Counted from the stretch's first letter, positions 16,852 through 25,562 are shown. The stretch: 64,000 bases of DNA from Ketobacter sp. MCCC 1A13808 (GCF_009746715.1 NZ_VRKW01000008.1:175626-239625); one strand, 5' to 3'. Notes: generated from the sequence alone by a model not told the origin. Made by a program: numbers and translations.

Positions 16852-18102
16852 TTAAACATCCCAAACCAGATTGATAGTGGATGGGCCAGAAATAATACCG
16901 CCCTTAAACGTAGGTGGGTTTTTCGGATCGATTCGAAATTCGGGCAATTTTGTAAGCATTGTTTCGTACATGACTTTCAATTCCAGGCGGGCCAGGTTAG
17001 AGCCAAGGCAATGGTGAGGGCCTTTTCCAAATGCCAGATGATTATTTTTCTCACGCCCGAGCTTAAATGCTGTGGGATCCTCATAAATGTCTTCGTCAAC
17101 ACTCGCGGCAGGAATAAACATCATGGCGCGCTCACCTTCCTTCATTTCTATATCTCGGAAGACACTGTCTTTTTTCAGAATACGAATAGGTGCCACAAAG
17201 GCATATCGACGAAGCAATTCTTCTGTGGCATCAGGAATACGCTCTGGATGCTCACGTAATTCTTTTTGCAGCTCTGTGTCCATGGCAAGATGACGCACTC
17301 CGAAACCTAGTCCGTTTACCACGGTATCCAAACCAGCAATAAATAAGATAACGCAGTAACTCAGCATCAAATCCAGGCGCATCGGTTCACCTTCAATTTC
17401 CAGAGACCACAACAGACTAATAATATCGTCCTTAGGATTATCACGACGCTCTATAATGGTTTCTCTCAATACGTCTGCGATGCCTTTCATCATTAGAAAG
17501 TTCTCTGCCAGATCCGGAGTAATGGTGGTCAAATGCTTTTTCGCCAGCTCGCGATATTCACGCTCTTTTTCAATAGGCAGACCAAACATGCCCAGGAAGA
17601 TCTCAACCGGATAAACGTCAGAGACGTCATGTTGAAATTCACAGTGCCCCTGTGCCGCGACGGCATCGATCAGGCGTTCGGCAAGTTCCCTGATTGCCTT
17701 TTCCATTCCCGCAGCGGATTTGGGCGAAAAAGTGGTGAATAAAGGCTTACGGATCTTGCCGTGCTTCGGCGGGTCTATACAGATAGGTACCGGTGCCGGG
17801 ATGCGTTCTTCTTCCGGCAAATCCGCCATCATTTCTTCAAACGCCTCCGGTGCAAAGTGCTCACTCGAGAATGTCTTGTAGTCATTAAAGGCATCTGATA
17901 TTGCCTCGTGAGTCAGAAACATCCAGTGCCCACCGTTGTAAGGCGTCCAAAAGATCGGCGGCGCGTTTTTTGCCAGATCAGCAGCACGAACATGGGGATC
18001 TTTGCAATACTCGGTATCGGTGTTGTAGTCAAAGTCATACACCAAACTATCCGGAACATGCGCGGGTTTCTTTATTTTATTGGCTGTGGCGATATTAGTC
18101 AT
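16852..18102 (-). CDS. Cytochrome P450, P450cam (CYP101)-like
   Basis: 416 aa soluble bacterial P450. The I-helix oxygen-activation motif is FIAGLDTVVNG, where P450cam has GGLDTVVN. The ExxR motif is EELLRR, the heme-cysteine loop is FGKGPHHCLGSNLAR, and the C-terminus has GIISGPSTINLVWD, close to P450cam's GIVSG...LVWD. I chose the ATG at 18102 with AAGGA seven bases upstream. A GTG at 18117 is less likely. It hydroxylates a hydrophobic, possibly terpenoid or alicyclic, substrate. No ferredoxin or ferredoxin reductase gene is adjacent, so redox partners must come from elsewhere. Confidence 0.93.
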   Translation of the reverse strand: MTNIATANKIKKPAHVPDSLVYDFDYNTDTEYCKDPHVRAADLAKNAPPIFWTPYNGGHWMFLTHEAISDAFNDYKTFSSEHFAPEAFEEMMADLPEEERIPAPVPICIDPPKHGKIRKPLFTTFSPKSAAGMEKAIRELAERLIDAVAAQGHCEFQHDVSDVYPVEIFLGMFGLPIEKEREYRELAKKHLTTITPDLAENFLMMKGIADVLRETIIERRDNPKDDIISLLWSLEIEGEPMRLDLMLSYCVILFIAGLDTVVNGLGFGVRHLAMDTELQKELREHPERIPDATEELLRRYAFVAPIRILKKDSVFRDIEMKEGERAMMFIPAASVDEDIYEDPTAFKLGREKNNHLAFGKGPHHCLGSNLARLELKVMYETMLTKLPEFRIDPKNPPTFKGGIISGPSTINLVWDV

Positions 18103-18123
18103 ACATCTTTCCTTCACTGATTT

Positions 18124-18534
18124 TTATTGCTGCTGATTTAACTTGGTAGCTGCAGCCTCTCGGGCCAACCGTTCATCGCGGAATTTGACCAGGTCGCGGA
18201 AATTTATCCGCTTGTACTCGGGTCGTGGTTGGATCCCCCATTTATCTGCTGATTTTTCACTGCGGCCTTCGCCTTCGTTTGCACCATAGAGCGGATGCGG
18301 TACCAAACACACAGCATCATCGTCGGACCAGCGCACTTTCATCAGCTCGTCACAAACTTCCGTCATCGATAACGTAGGCCAACCAAACCAGATCAACAGG
18401 CCGGGAAGACTCATGGATGCTTCAAACACCAGTACCACAAGACAAACAAATAATCCCCGTTGAAGCCATCTGTGCATATTGGCGAAATGCGATGTAGTGC
18501 CCAGTGGGAGCTTTTCTTCATTTTCATTAGACAT
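18124..18534 (-). CDS. Membrane-anchored protein of unknown family, operon copy 1
   Basis: 136 aa, paralogue of 11659-12045. A hydrophobic stretch at about residues 25-50 is preceded by NMHRWLQRGL. The following soluble part contains two cysteines (EVCDE and AVCLV), the motif WGIQPRPEYK and the ending ERLARE. The constancy of the two Cys residues and of the WGIQPRP motif between copies points to a functional periplasmic domain. It stands between the 236-aa membrane protein (30 bp) and the P450 (21 bp), so the P450 is probably co-transcribed with the membrane complex. Confidence 0.85.
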   Translation of the reverse strand: MSNENEEKLPLGTTSHFANMHRWLQRGLFVCLVVLVFEASMSLPGLLIWFGWPTLSMTEVCDELMKVRWSDDDAVCLVPHPLYGANEGEGRSEKSADKWGIQPRPEYKRINFRDLVKFRDERLAREAAATKLNQQQ

Positions 18535-18564
18535 TGTTTTTTCCTTCTATCGTTAGCCGGGCAA

Positions 18565-19275
18565 TCAGTCCGTAAAGATTTCACGGTTTACCGTGTGCAA
18601 ATACGGCAGGGCAAGAAACGGCGTAATATAAAAAATGTCGTAAATCCACCAACCCCATACCGGGAACGTGATGTTGGCGTAACGGACATCGGCGTAGAAT
18701 GTCATATTCAGGTTATATCCAATCCACACAATCAAACCCATCCAGCAGGTAACAATCAACCACTGTTGGCCCCAGCGCTTCATCTGTAACAAGCCGATGG
18801 CAGCCGCCAAACGAGGACAAAAACAAGCAAGAATCAACGAAATTTCCCAGCCTTTTTCACCCGGCGCACCCGAACCGCCAATGGCGTAGGGGCCTAACAT
18901 AAGTTCGTTGTAGTGCCAAAAATAGCCACCATCAAAAACCGCTCCCCAACCTGCGGTCAACACCCGGTTAATAACGGAATGGTTAGCAAATAAATCCATC
19001 GCCCACCCCAGGCTGTTCAGGGATGAGTCAATTATGACGAGGTAACCGATTAAAGTAATGATCAGCGGTCGCACCGATAGACCCGCTTTCGCAGCTTGCA
19101 TCTGCAACAACAAGCCGCGAAAGAAAAGCGGTAAACCTATAATCCCAAGAACACCGGTTCCCATAAACAGGGTTCCGATGATCATCCATTTGTCGGCTCG
19201 TCGTTGTGCTTGTTTACTATCTGCCTCATGCACATCGTAGCCACCGAATGTGCCGGCATTTTGTGTTGTTGTCAT
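18565..19275 (-). CDS. Conserved multi-pass membrane protein of unknown function, operon copy 1
   Basis: 236 aa, about five to six helices, paralogous to 12085-12783 over its entire length. Conserved motifs are RADKWMIIGTLFMGT, GYFWHYNELM, GAPGEKGW, LLQMKRWGQQWLIVTCW, WWIYDIFYITPFLALPYL and HTVNREIF. The His/Glu-rich YFWHYNEL motif sits at a membrane boundary. It starts five bases after the microprotein B stop. The function is unknown. It is the largest candidate client for the NorQ/NorD-like chaperones encoded upstream. Confidence 0.85.
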   Translation of the reverse strand: MTTTQNAGTFGGYDVHEADSKQAQRRADKWMIIGTLFMGTGVLGIIGLPLFFRGLLLQMQAAKAGLSVRPLIITLIGYLVIIDSSLNSLGWAMDLFANHSVINRVLTAGWGAVFDGGYFWHYNELMLGPYAIGGSGAPGEKGWEISLILACFCPRLAAAIGLLQMKRWGQQWLIVTCWMGLIVWIGYNLNMTFYADVRYANITFPVWGWWIYDIFYITPFLALPYLHTVNREIFTD

Positions 19276-19280
19276 AATGT

Positions 19281-19415
19281 CTACCAGTCGCTAAGTGAGT
19301 ACAGATGCAGTTGAAACAGAAACAAGCCAATCAGATAGCTATACAATAAGGCTTGAAATACAATCATCGCTTTTTTTCGTCGGCGATCTTGTTCAGAAAC
19401 CACTTTTTTACTCAT
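19281..19415 (-). CDS. 44-aa single-helix microprotein B, operon copy 1
   Basis: 44 aa with a strong ribosome binding site (AAGGAG, eight bases before ATG). It has a charged N-terminus with DRRRKKA near residues 10-16, one hydrophobic helix at about 17-38, and the ending YSLSDW. It is a clear paralogue of 12794-12931 in the same relative position. It lies between the MoxR ATPase (22 bp) and the 236-aa membrane protein (5 bp). Confidence 0.87.
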   Translation of the reverse strand: MSKKVVSEQDRRRKKAMIVFQALLYSYLIGLFLFQLHLYSLSDW

Positions 19416-19437
19416 GCTCTAACTCCTTTCTTTTTAC

Positions 19438-20244
19438 CTAGTTGTTATTCGAATTGTTTGTTTCTGGGTCCAATAGATGGGCAGCAGCCAGTTCCGCTAG
19501 CCCACTGGCAATCGCACCATCACTACTTAACGGGGCCAGAACGCAAACCTCCGTTGCTTCCAGCTCGGACGCGCCGGACGCAATCATTTTGGCTGCAGTG
19601 ACCAGCACCCGGGTTGAAGGGGGCTCAAAATGAAAGACATCGTCGGCATTGCGAATACTGTTGGCACACTTCACAAGTCGCTCCGCCACGGGCAAACTGA
19701 TATCGGCTTCATTCACCAAGACCTCTGCTTCGCGGTCTGCCGGCAGATAGTCGATGGCGACAGTGACAAAACGCTGTCTGAATGACGGTTTCAATTCTTT
19801 TAAGGAGCTGCGGTAAGCCGGATTATAGGAGCAGACCAACATAAACGTATCCGGTGCGGGTATGGTCTCGCCCGCGCGATCCAGATATAAGGTACGTCGG
19901 TGATCTGTTAATGAATGCAGTACTGCCAACGAATCATGTCGCGCTTCAACCACTTCATCCATATAGCAAATTGCGCCTTCTTTTACCGCCTTGGTGAGGG
20001 GGCCGTCTGACCAGATCACATCTCCTCCGGTTACCATAAAGCGCCCAACCAAATCCGAGCTGGTCAAATCGTCATGGCAACTAATCGTAATCACCTCACG
20101 ACCGAGCACATCGCCCATGTGTTCCACAAGACGGGTCTTTCCGCAACCGGTGGGGCCGGTCAGCATTAAAGGCACCCGTTGTTCTGCAGCCATTTTGAAT
20201 AACGTGATTTCGTTTTTATTCTCGTGATAATAATTATTCTTCAT
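19438..20244 (-). CDS. NorQ/CbbQ-like MoxR-family AAA+ ATPase
   Basis: 268 aa. Walker A GPTGCGKT at residues 30-37, Walker B CYMDE near 93-97, and the family's SCHDDLTSSDLVGR block at 55-68. NorQ and CbbQ proteins form hexameric rings that, with a VWA partner (NorD/CbbO), remodel a client enzyme, often for metal loading. Here it lies 28 bp after a NorD-like gene, as in norQD operons, but the client is not NorCB. It may also serve the second VWA protein at 12990, which lacks its own ATPase gene. A second MoxR of the same length is at 25604. Confidence 0.92.
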   Translation of the reverse strand: MKNNYYHENKNEITLFKMAAEQRVPLMLTGPTGCGKTRLVEHMGDVLGREVITISCHDDLTSSDLVGRFMVTGGDVIWSDGPLTKAVKEGAICYMDEVVEARHDSLAVLHSLTDHRRTLYLDRAGETIPAPDTFMLVCSYNPAYRSSLKELKPSFRQRFVTVAIDYLPADREAEVLVNEADISLPVAERLVKCANSIRNADDVFHFEPPSTRVLVTAAKMIASGASELEATEVCVLAPLSSDGAIASGLAELAAAHLLDPETNNSNNN

Positions 20245-20272
20245 TTTTATTTGGATTCCTTATCGCTTGGTT

Positions 20273-21805
20273 TTAAGCTGCGACTAATTCGCGATGCACC
20301 CGACTCAAAACCCGGGGCAATTCTTCTACTTGTGTTATACGGGTGGAGCGACGTGGGCCGAATACATCCGGTAGTGGGTCCACATCGGTTTGACCCACCC
20401 CGATATAAAAAAGACAAACTCCGGCATTTTCAGCTTCCTCTACTGCGTGAGCGGAATCTGCCCAGGCATAGCGACCCTCGTAGCCTTCATCCGAAATCAA
20501 GCCATCGCCGATGATAATTAACAGACGGCGCTCAGTCGGTTGCGCCAGTAGTCGGCTAGTCAGATGGCGCAGCGGAGCGCCTAATCGGGTATAGCCGCCA
20601 GGTGCCAATTTCAATTCGCTCGGGGCAACAGAGTGGGGATCGATAAAATCTTTCAGACAGGTAACGTCTACCCTGTGACGGGTTTTACCGCCGAAAATAA
20701 AGAGTCCATGTCGCTCTTTGGCCAGCGCCATAGCCTGGCAAAGCGCGTCGGCACAGGCCAGTTCAAGTTTGAATATGTCACCCAGTCCGGCACCCATGGA
20801 TGCACTGCCATCCAGTAAAACGGCCGTGGTAACGTCTCTGAAAGTCGGTTGTAAATCTCGAAATACCCTGGCTTCCGACGATATCCCTGTCAGGCCGTTT
20901 ACGTGATGCTCGATATACTGATCAATATCGAGATCCGAGCCGTCTTCCAGACGATTTCTCATAACCCGGTGAGTACGTTGTTCGAACCAACGCTTCAGAT
21001 CACCTGACACCGGGCGCGCACTGCGCTTACTATTCGGCACCTTACGCTCAAGTACGGCCACGTGATTGGGTAGAAAGCGCTGGGTCCACATATTCCATTC
21101 CGGGTAGGGGATACCGGCTCGCTGTTCCGGGCTGATTTCAATATCGTCTTCCTCTGGCCGACTTGCGGAAGGCAAGCGGGAAGTTTTGATATTGCTTTCT
21201 CCACCAGCAGGTATGGATTCATAACCTGGAGAAATATAACGTTTGCGCGTCGACCAAGGTGCGCGAGCCTGAGCTCGCCGCAAGGCAGCCATAATGCCTT
21301 TCTCAGGCGTCAGCCCGATCGGTGGTTGACCCAGAATCGGATGAAACTCCAGATCTTCCCCGGACGCCGCCAGGGACATCGCTTGATCCATGATGGATTC
21401 GCCGTCCAGCTCTTCATCCAGCATTTCCAATGCTGGCAAAAAACGACGAATTTCCGGGACCAGTCCCGGCCACCGTGAGTCTATCCAACCTAAGGCGACA
21501 CCGCCCTCCACAATAGATAATGCAACGGACTGCCGCGCAGATAACGCTCCCAGCGTGAAGCCGGCGATACTTTCCTTCGACGGAGCTAATTGCAGAGCGA
21601 TGCCGCTGGTCCAGGTACGCAACGACCAGCCCGGACTCATCGCAGGGTAGGGGATATTGACGGTGGTGCGACGGGAATTCATGCCAAACCCCCGACGCTC
21701 ACCGGACATCAGCTGAACACGACCACAGCGCCCGTCGGATAAGGCAGAGGCGACAATGGTACAACTTCGTTCAATGTGAGTAGCTTGTGCAGCACCGGTG
21801 GACAT
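20273..21805 (-). CDS. NorD-like VWA-domain protein, operon copy 1
   Basis: 510 aa. The VWA domain at about residues 325-510 has the MIDAS DGSAS at 332-336, GGYTRLG near 403 and IIGDGLISDEGYEGRYAWAD near 431-450. The N-terminal half is conserved with 12990-14519 (GERRGFG, AGIPYPEWN and RTHRVMRNRLEDGSDLD blocks). The start is set at the ATG at 21805, two bases after the microprotein A stop. A longer frame to 21895 would run through the microprotein gene. It is the expected partner of the MoxR ATPase downstream. Confidence 0.9.
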   Translation of the reverse strand: MSTGAAQATHIERSCTIVASALSDGRCGRVQLMSGERRGFGMNSRRTTVNIPYPAMSPGWSLRTWTSGIALQLAPSKESIAGFTLGALSARQSVALSIVEGGVALGWIDSRWPGLVPEIRRFLPALEMLDEELDGESIMDQAMSLAASGEDLEFHPILGQPPIGLTPEKGIMAALRRAQARAPWSTRKRYISPGYESIPAGGESNIKTSRLPSASRPEEDDIEISPEQRAGIPYPEWNMWTQRFLPNHVAVLERKVPNSKRSARPVSGDLKRWFEQRTHRVMRNRLEDGSDLDIDQYIEHHVNGLTGISSEARVFRDLQPTFRDVTTAVLLDGSASMGAGLGDIFKLELACADALCQAMALAKERHGLFIFGGKTRHRVDVTCLKDFIDPHSVAPSELKLAPGGYTRLGAPLRHLTSRLLAQPTERRLLIIIGDGLISDEGYEGRYAWADSAHAVEEAENAGVCLFYIGVGQTDVDPLPDVFGPRRSTRITQVEELPRVLSRVHRELVAA

Positions 21806-21807
21806 AA

Positions 21808-21918
21808 TCAAAAGGTTCCCAGAGAGCTCATTAGCCAATACCAAAACCAGATCACCATTCCGATAAGGCCGAATGCACCGCCCAGACGAACACATTCAGT
21901 CCAGATTAATTCCCACAT
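21808..21918 (-). CDS. 36-aa microprotein A, operon copy 1
   Basis: 36 aa, ATG preceded by a near-perfect AAGGAGGT ribosome binding site. One hydrophobic helix runs from about residue 12 to the conserved end FWYWLMSSLGTF. The paralogue at 14519-14617 keeps RLxxAFG and FW-YW-x-M-x-S-x-GTF. Its stop lies two bases before the NorD-like ATG, so translation is coupled. It is the first gene of the long minus-strand operon that runs from here to the P450 and SDR genes. Confidence 0.88.
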   Translation of the reverse strand: MWELIWTECVRLGGAFGLIGMVIWFWYWLMSSLGTF

Positions 21919-21998
21919 TTTCAAACCTCCTTAATGACTTAGAACTTACGAGAAAATAAAAGACAACATTGCTGTCGATCTCACACTAATCATTTTTC

Positions 21999-22037
21999 TA
22001 CTTTCCCGCAAGTTAATTTTCTACTTGCGCGAAAGTA
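21999..22037. promoter_or_regulatory. Double operator of two facing near-palindromic sites
   Basis: TACTTTCCCGCAAGT (21999-22013) and ACTTGCGCGAAAGTA (22023-22037) are reverse complements at 14 of 15 positions, separated by nine bases. Each arm is itself nearly palindromic (ACTT-n-CGCG-n-AAGT), as in tandem TetR/QacR-type operators. They sit between the divergent units starting at 21918 (minus) and 22115 (plus). They are probably bound by the TetR encoded next door and control both directions. Confidence 0.7.
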
Positions 22038-22114
22038 AATTGCATGCGACGATGGATTTCAATACTAAGTATCAATGCCAATGTTGGCTTTCTATAAGGG
22101 CTTTATCACTGATC

Positions 22115-22765
22115 ATGAACGACAGCAAAGACGGACCCATTAGTAAAAAAGCAGGACGTACGCGGGCATCCATCCTGGCAGCTGCCGAAAATTTATTTTC
22201 CACTCACGGCTTCGCCTCCACCCGTCTGGAAGACGTGGCAGACGAGCTTGGCCTAACAAGGGCGGCGTTGTTTTATTACTTTCGCGATAAGCAAACACTT
22301 TATGACGCGATGATTGCACACACGTTCGGACCTCTCGCCAGGCAGCTGGAGGATTTGCTGGCGGATGACGGGCCAGTATCAGAACGCATAGAGGCTGCTA
22401 CTACGGCCTGGGTAGACGAAATCGTTTCTCGCCCGGCGCGCGCACGCCTCATCCTGCGAATCGTGGCCGACGGAGTAGATCAACCAATACAACGTATCTT
22501 TTTTGATAACGATCAAATCCCGCTGAAATTCTGGGATTTAGTGGAACAGGGGCGCAAAAGCGGAGAACTTGAGCCGTTGCACGATGATCCGTTCCACGCT
22601 GCAAGTGCCATCATCGGAACCACTGTGTTTTACGTCGCGGCCCTCGCTTCGCTGATGCCAAAAGGGCAGTTCGAACCCTTGGATCCGAAACAAACCGAAG
22701 CCCATAAGCGGGAAGCGATCGATACCACACGACGCTTGCTGGGCATCAAACCCCCGAAGACATAA
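22115..22765 (+). CDS. TetR-family regulator of the divergent NorQD clusters
   Basis: 216 aa from the ATG at 22115. An ATG at 22052 and a TTG at 22025 would extend it, the latter starting inside the operator. The helix-turn-helix is at about residues 15-58 (ILAAAENLFSTHGFASTRLE, then DELGLTRAALFYYFRDKQTL). The C-terminal domain resembles TetR_C regulators of fatty-acid or xenobiotic genes. It is followed 38 bp later by the AveC-like gene on the same strand. The double operator directly upstream suggests autoregulation and control of the divergent operon. Confidence 0.88.
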   Translation: MNDSKDGPISKKAGRTRASILAAAENLFSTHGFASTRLEDVADELGLTRAALFYYFRDKQTLYDAMIAHTFGPLARQLEDLLADDGPVSERIEAATTAWVDEIVSRPARARLILRIVADGVDQPIQRIFFDNDQIPLKFWDLVEQGRKSGELEPLHDDPFHAASAIIGTTVFYVAALASLMPKGQFEPLDPKQTEAHKREAIDTTRRLLGIKPPKT

Positions 22766-22803
22766 AAACAAAAACAACAATCTGGCAATAGGAGTACTTA
22801 TTT

Positions 22804-23895
22804 ATGTCGACTCGATTAAACAACCCAAAGGGCTCGTCCGCGCCGATAATTTGGGGCGGAGTTTGTCTTGCGGTTCTGGGGTTAGCGCCTTTTCTATTCC
22901 AGACCGGTGCCAATTCACCACGCATCGCCAACCCGGACGTAACCGGTGTACCAAGACCAGTCGAATTCCTGGGGGGGGATTGGGTAACGGTCGCCAACTA
23001 CGGCACTCTGTTTGCGATGGTTATCGTGGTATTGATGTGCGTGGTTGCCTGGCGTCGCAATCCCGGCAGTCCGCTGGTATTAATGGCCATGGCATCAACC
23101 GCTATCGTCTGGCAAGACCCGATTATGAACTGGTCACCCTATGCGGTGTATAACCCGCAGTTGTGGCATTTTCCGGAGGACTGGTTTTATGTCAGCCTCT
23201 CACCCTCGGTGGAACCCTTTATCGTCATCGGCTACGCGATGTTTTATTTCGGCCCCTATTTTCCTGCGATATGGCTATTAAAACGCATGCAAGCGAAACG
23301 TCCGATGGACGCTTTTGTGTGGCGTAGGCCGTTAGTGAGTCTGGCCTTATTGATTCTAGTAATCGGTTTTATATGCGACGCAATTCTGGAAGTCACACTG
23401 GTTCGCACCGGCTTATACATTTACTCGCAAGTCATTCCATGGGGGTCTCTGTTCCCCGGTACGACATTCCAGTTTCCGTTGATCTGGGAATCCACTTTTG
23501 TCACCTTTGTCATGATTCCGGCGGGCGTGCTGTGTTACCGCGATGACACAGGGAGAACAGTTGCAGAGAAATTAACGCAACGACTTCGTTTCCTTCAATC
23601 AAAACCGTCCCTTGCTACGTTTCTGTTGATGTTCGGTATTCTCAATATTTCTTATTTTATGTATGGCACTGCCTTCGGCATCATTCGGGCAACGGGAATC
23701 GCAACCTCAGTGGCTTGCCCATACCCTTATCCAGAAATGAAAACCTATGATCCACAGGGATACTTTGAGCGCGAAGGGCAGGCTGGACCCTTTTACGGGG
23801 GTTACTGGAATACATGGATGACCGCTCAACCGGAGGGGCGCCCGAAGGTTAATCCATTGGTCGAAAACCCCAGTTGCCTGCCCGGAGGCGAATGA
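22804..23895 (+). CDS. AveC-like spirocyclase-family membrane protein, copy 1
   Basis: 363 aa, about seven membrane helices. The general pattern resembles proteins annotated as spirocyclase AveC family, common in mycobacteria and some steroid degraders: N-terminal helix, DPIMNWSPYAVYNPQLWHFP segment near residues 108-127, and paired aromatic-rich helices. In Streptomyces AveC acts on the avermectin spiroketal. The function of bacterial homologues in catabolic islands is not established. Start at 22804 with TAGGAG nine bases upstream. It overlaps the NorD-like gene by ATGA, so it is translationally coupled to the chaperone. Paralogous proteins are at 26583 and 55943. Confidence 0.7.
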   Translation: MSTRLNNPKGSSAPIIWGGVCLAVLGLAPFLFQTGANSPRIANPDVTGVPRPVEFLGGDWVTVANYGTLFAMVIVVLMCVVAWRRNPGSPLVLMAMASTAIVWQDPIMNWSPYAVYNPQLWHFPEDWFYVSLSPSVEPFIVIGYAMFYFGPYFPAIWLLKRMQAKRPMDAFVWRRPLVSLALLILVIGFICDAILEVTLVRTGLYIYSQVIPWGSLFPGTTFQFPLIWESTFVTFVMIPAGVLCYRDDTGRTVAEKLTQRLRFLQSKPSLATFLLMFGILNISYFMYGTAFGIIRATGIATSVACPYPYPEMKTYDPQGYFEREGQAGPFYGGYWNTWMTAQPEGRPKVNPLVENPSCLPGGE

Positions 23896-25562
23896 TGGCT
23901 GCTTCGCTAGACCATATGGCGATGTTGGCTTCAGCATTGTCCGGCCGGGATATCAAAATAGCGAACACCGACCCTGGCAGTCCAGCCTGGACCGACGGCA
24001 ACGTCATTTACGTGGACGCCGATGCCGATATTCGTAGCCAGCTCCAGCAGCTCTGTGTACAAAGCAGTTTGCTTGCAGCGGGCAGCCTGGACCGGGAGTT
24101 TATTCGCCGTCTGGCACGGCGGCCCAAGGTAGCAAATCGTTACCTGGCAATCGAAGGCGCACGGGCGATGAGCACGCTGTCCGATATTCTACCATCATCA
24201 ATAAAGCTACTTATTAACGAGTCCAGCTCCCCCCGTTCGACCTCGTCGGCGGCATCACTTGAACTTGCTTTAAGTAAAGCAGACATAGCCGACCCCCCTC
24301 TGGCGTTCGGGGTGATCCGCGCCAATAAGTTAATTGCAGCAGAAAAACACGCCGGCGGCGCCGCTGGGGAAGGCCGCCATATTCCCCGCAAGCAGGAGGA
24401 AAAAGCGTTAACCGAACTGCCGGACGATGCCAATGAGGACGAAGAAGACACCGAGGACTTTGCCTCTAGCCCGGTCGGTGGTGGCGGTGGCCTCGGCAAG
24501 ATGCTGCAAAAGATGTTTCAGATGGTTCGACAAGTAAAGGGCGGCGGCACGCCTGGTGCCGACGCTGCCACACATTGGTCCCGCTCCGGTTCCCGCGCCG
24601 GAGTCCGCGCGTTAAGCTCGGATGCCGAGGCGGGCACGGTTGAAGATGCATTCGGTAAAGGCAAAGGGTTTCTGTATCCGGAGTGGAATGTTCACTCTCA
24701 GGCCTATCGTGACGATTGGTGCACAGTATTGGAAGTGGACGCTCCAACGAAAAACCAAGCTTCAGTTGAATGGTTAAAAGGCGTTAGTCTACGTCGACCA
24801 CTGTCCCAGCTAGGCATGGAGCCGGATCGGTTCCGGCGCCGTGCCCAAGGTGATGATATTGATGTGGACGCAGCAATAGAATCCCAAATTGAACTGATCG
24901 CCGGTACCGTCCCGGATGAATTCATTTATATAGAAAGCCAACGCCTGCGCCGCGATTTGTCCGTGATGATACTGCTCGACATATCGGGTTCTGTCTCACA
25001 AGTATCGCAATCCGGTATGTCCGTCCACGAACAGCAGCGTGGCGTTGCTGCCGAGCTGGCAACCGTGTTGTACGAAATCGGCGACCGAGTTGCACTTTAT
25101 GCCTTCCACTCCCAGGGCCGCACCGCTGTCAACATGGTTCCGGTTAAACGCTTCGACGATAACCTGGATAGCCTGTTTATGACGCGGCTCAACAGCCTGA
25201 TTCCCGGTGCGTATTCCAGACTCGGCGCCGCCATTCGTCACGGCACCAAAGTCATAACGGAGCAGGGTGGCACATCGAGAAGACTGCTTGTTGTGTTGTC
25301 CGATGGACTGGCTTACGACCATGGCTATGAACCCGCATATGGCGCCGCTGATGCGCGTCGTGCGTTGAGTGATGCAAGACGTGATGGTATCGGCTGCCTT
25401 TGTCTGAGTCTGGGAGCCAATACGGACGCAGAAGCGTTACGCCGAGTGTTCGGCAGTGCCGCTTTTGCCACTATTCCGAAAACTGAACAGCTCGGACGCA
25501 TGATAGGCCCTCTATTCCGCTCGGCATTAAAAGCCGCTGAAGTTCAACGTCGGGTGGCTTAA
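23892..25562 (+). CDS. NorD-like VWA-domain protein, third copy (divergent)
   Basis: 556 aa from the ATG overlapping the previous stop, with CGGAGG close by. The N-terminal part is poorly conserved and contains an acidic stretch near residues 175-190 and a Gly-rich GGGGG segment. The VWA domain (about residues 360-550) has MIDAS DISGS, AYSRLG and LSDGLAYDHGYEPAYGAAD. It is more like the canonical NorD (YPEWN motif retained) than the minus-strand copies. It is followed 41 bp later by its MoxR partner. The client could be the AveC-like proteins that flank the pair. Confidence 0.88.
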   Translation: MMAASLDHMAMLASALSGRDIKIANTDPGSPAWTDGNVIYVDADADIRSQLQQLCVQSSLLAAGSLDREFIRRLARRPKVANRYLAIEGARAMSTLSDILPSSIKLLINESSSPRSTSSAASLELALSKADIADPPLAFGVIRANKLIAAEKHAGGAAGEGRHIPRKQEEKALTELPDDANEDEEDTEDFASSPVGGGGGLGKMLQKMFQMVRQVKGGGTPGADAATHWSRSGSRAGVRALSSDAEAGTVEDAFGKGKGFLYPEWNVHSQAYRDDWCTVLEVDAPTKNQASVEWLKGVSLRRPLSQLGMEPDRFRRRAQGDDIDVDAAIESQIELIAGTVPDEFIYIESQRLRRDLSVMILLDISGSVSQVSQSGMSVHEQQRGVAAELATVLYEIGDRVALYAFHSQGRTAVNMVPVKRFDDNLDSLFMTRLNSLIPGAYSRLGAAIRHGTKVITEQGGTSRRLLVVLSDGLAYDHGYEPAYGAADARRALSDARRDGIGCLCLSLGANTDAEALRRVFGSAAFATIPKTEQLGRMIGPLFRSALKAAEVQRRVA

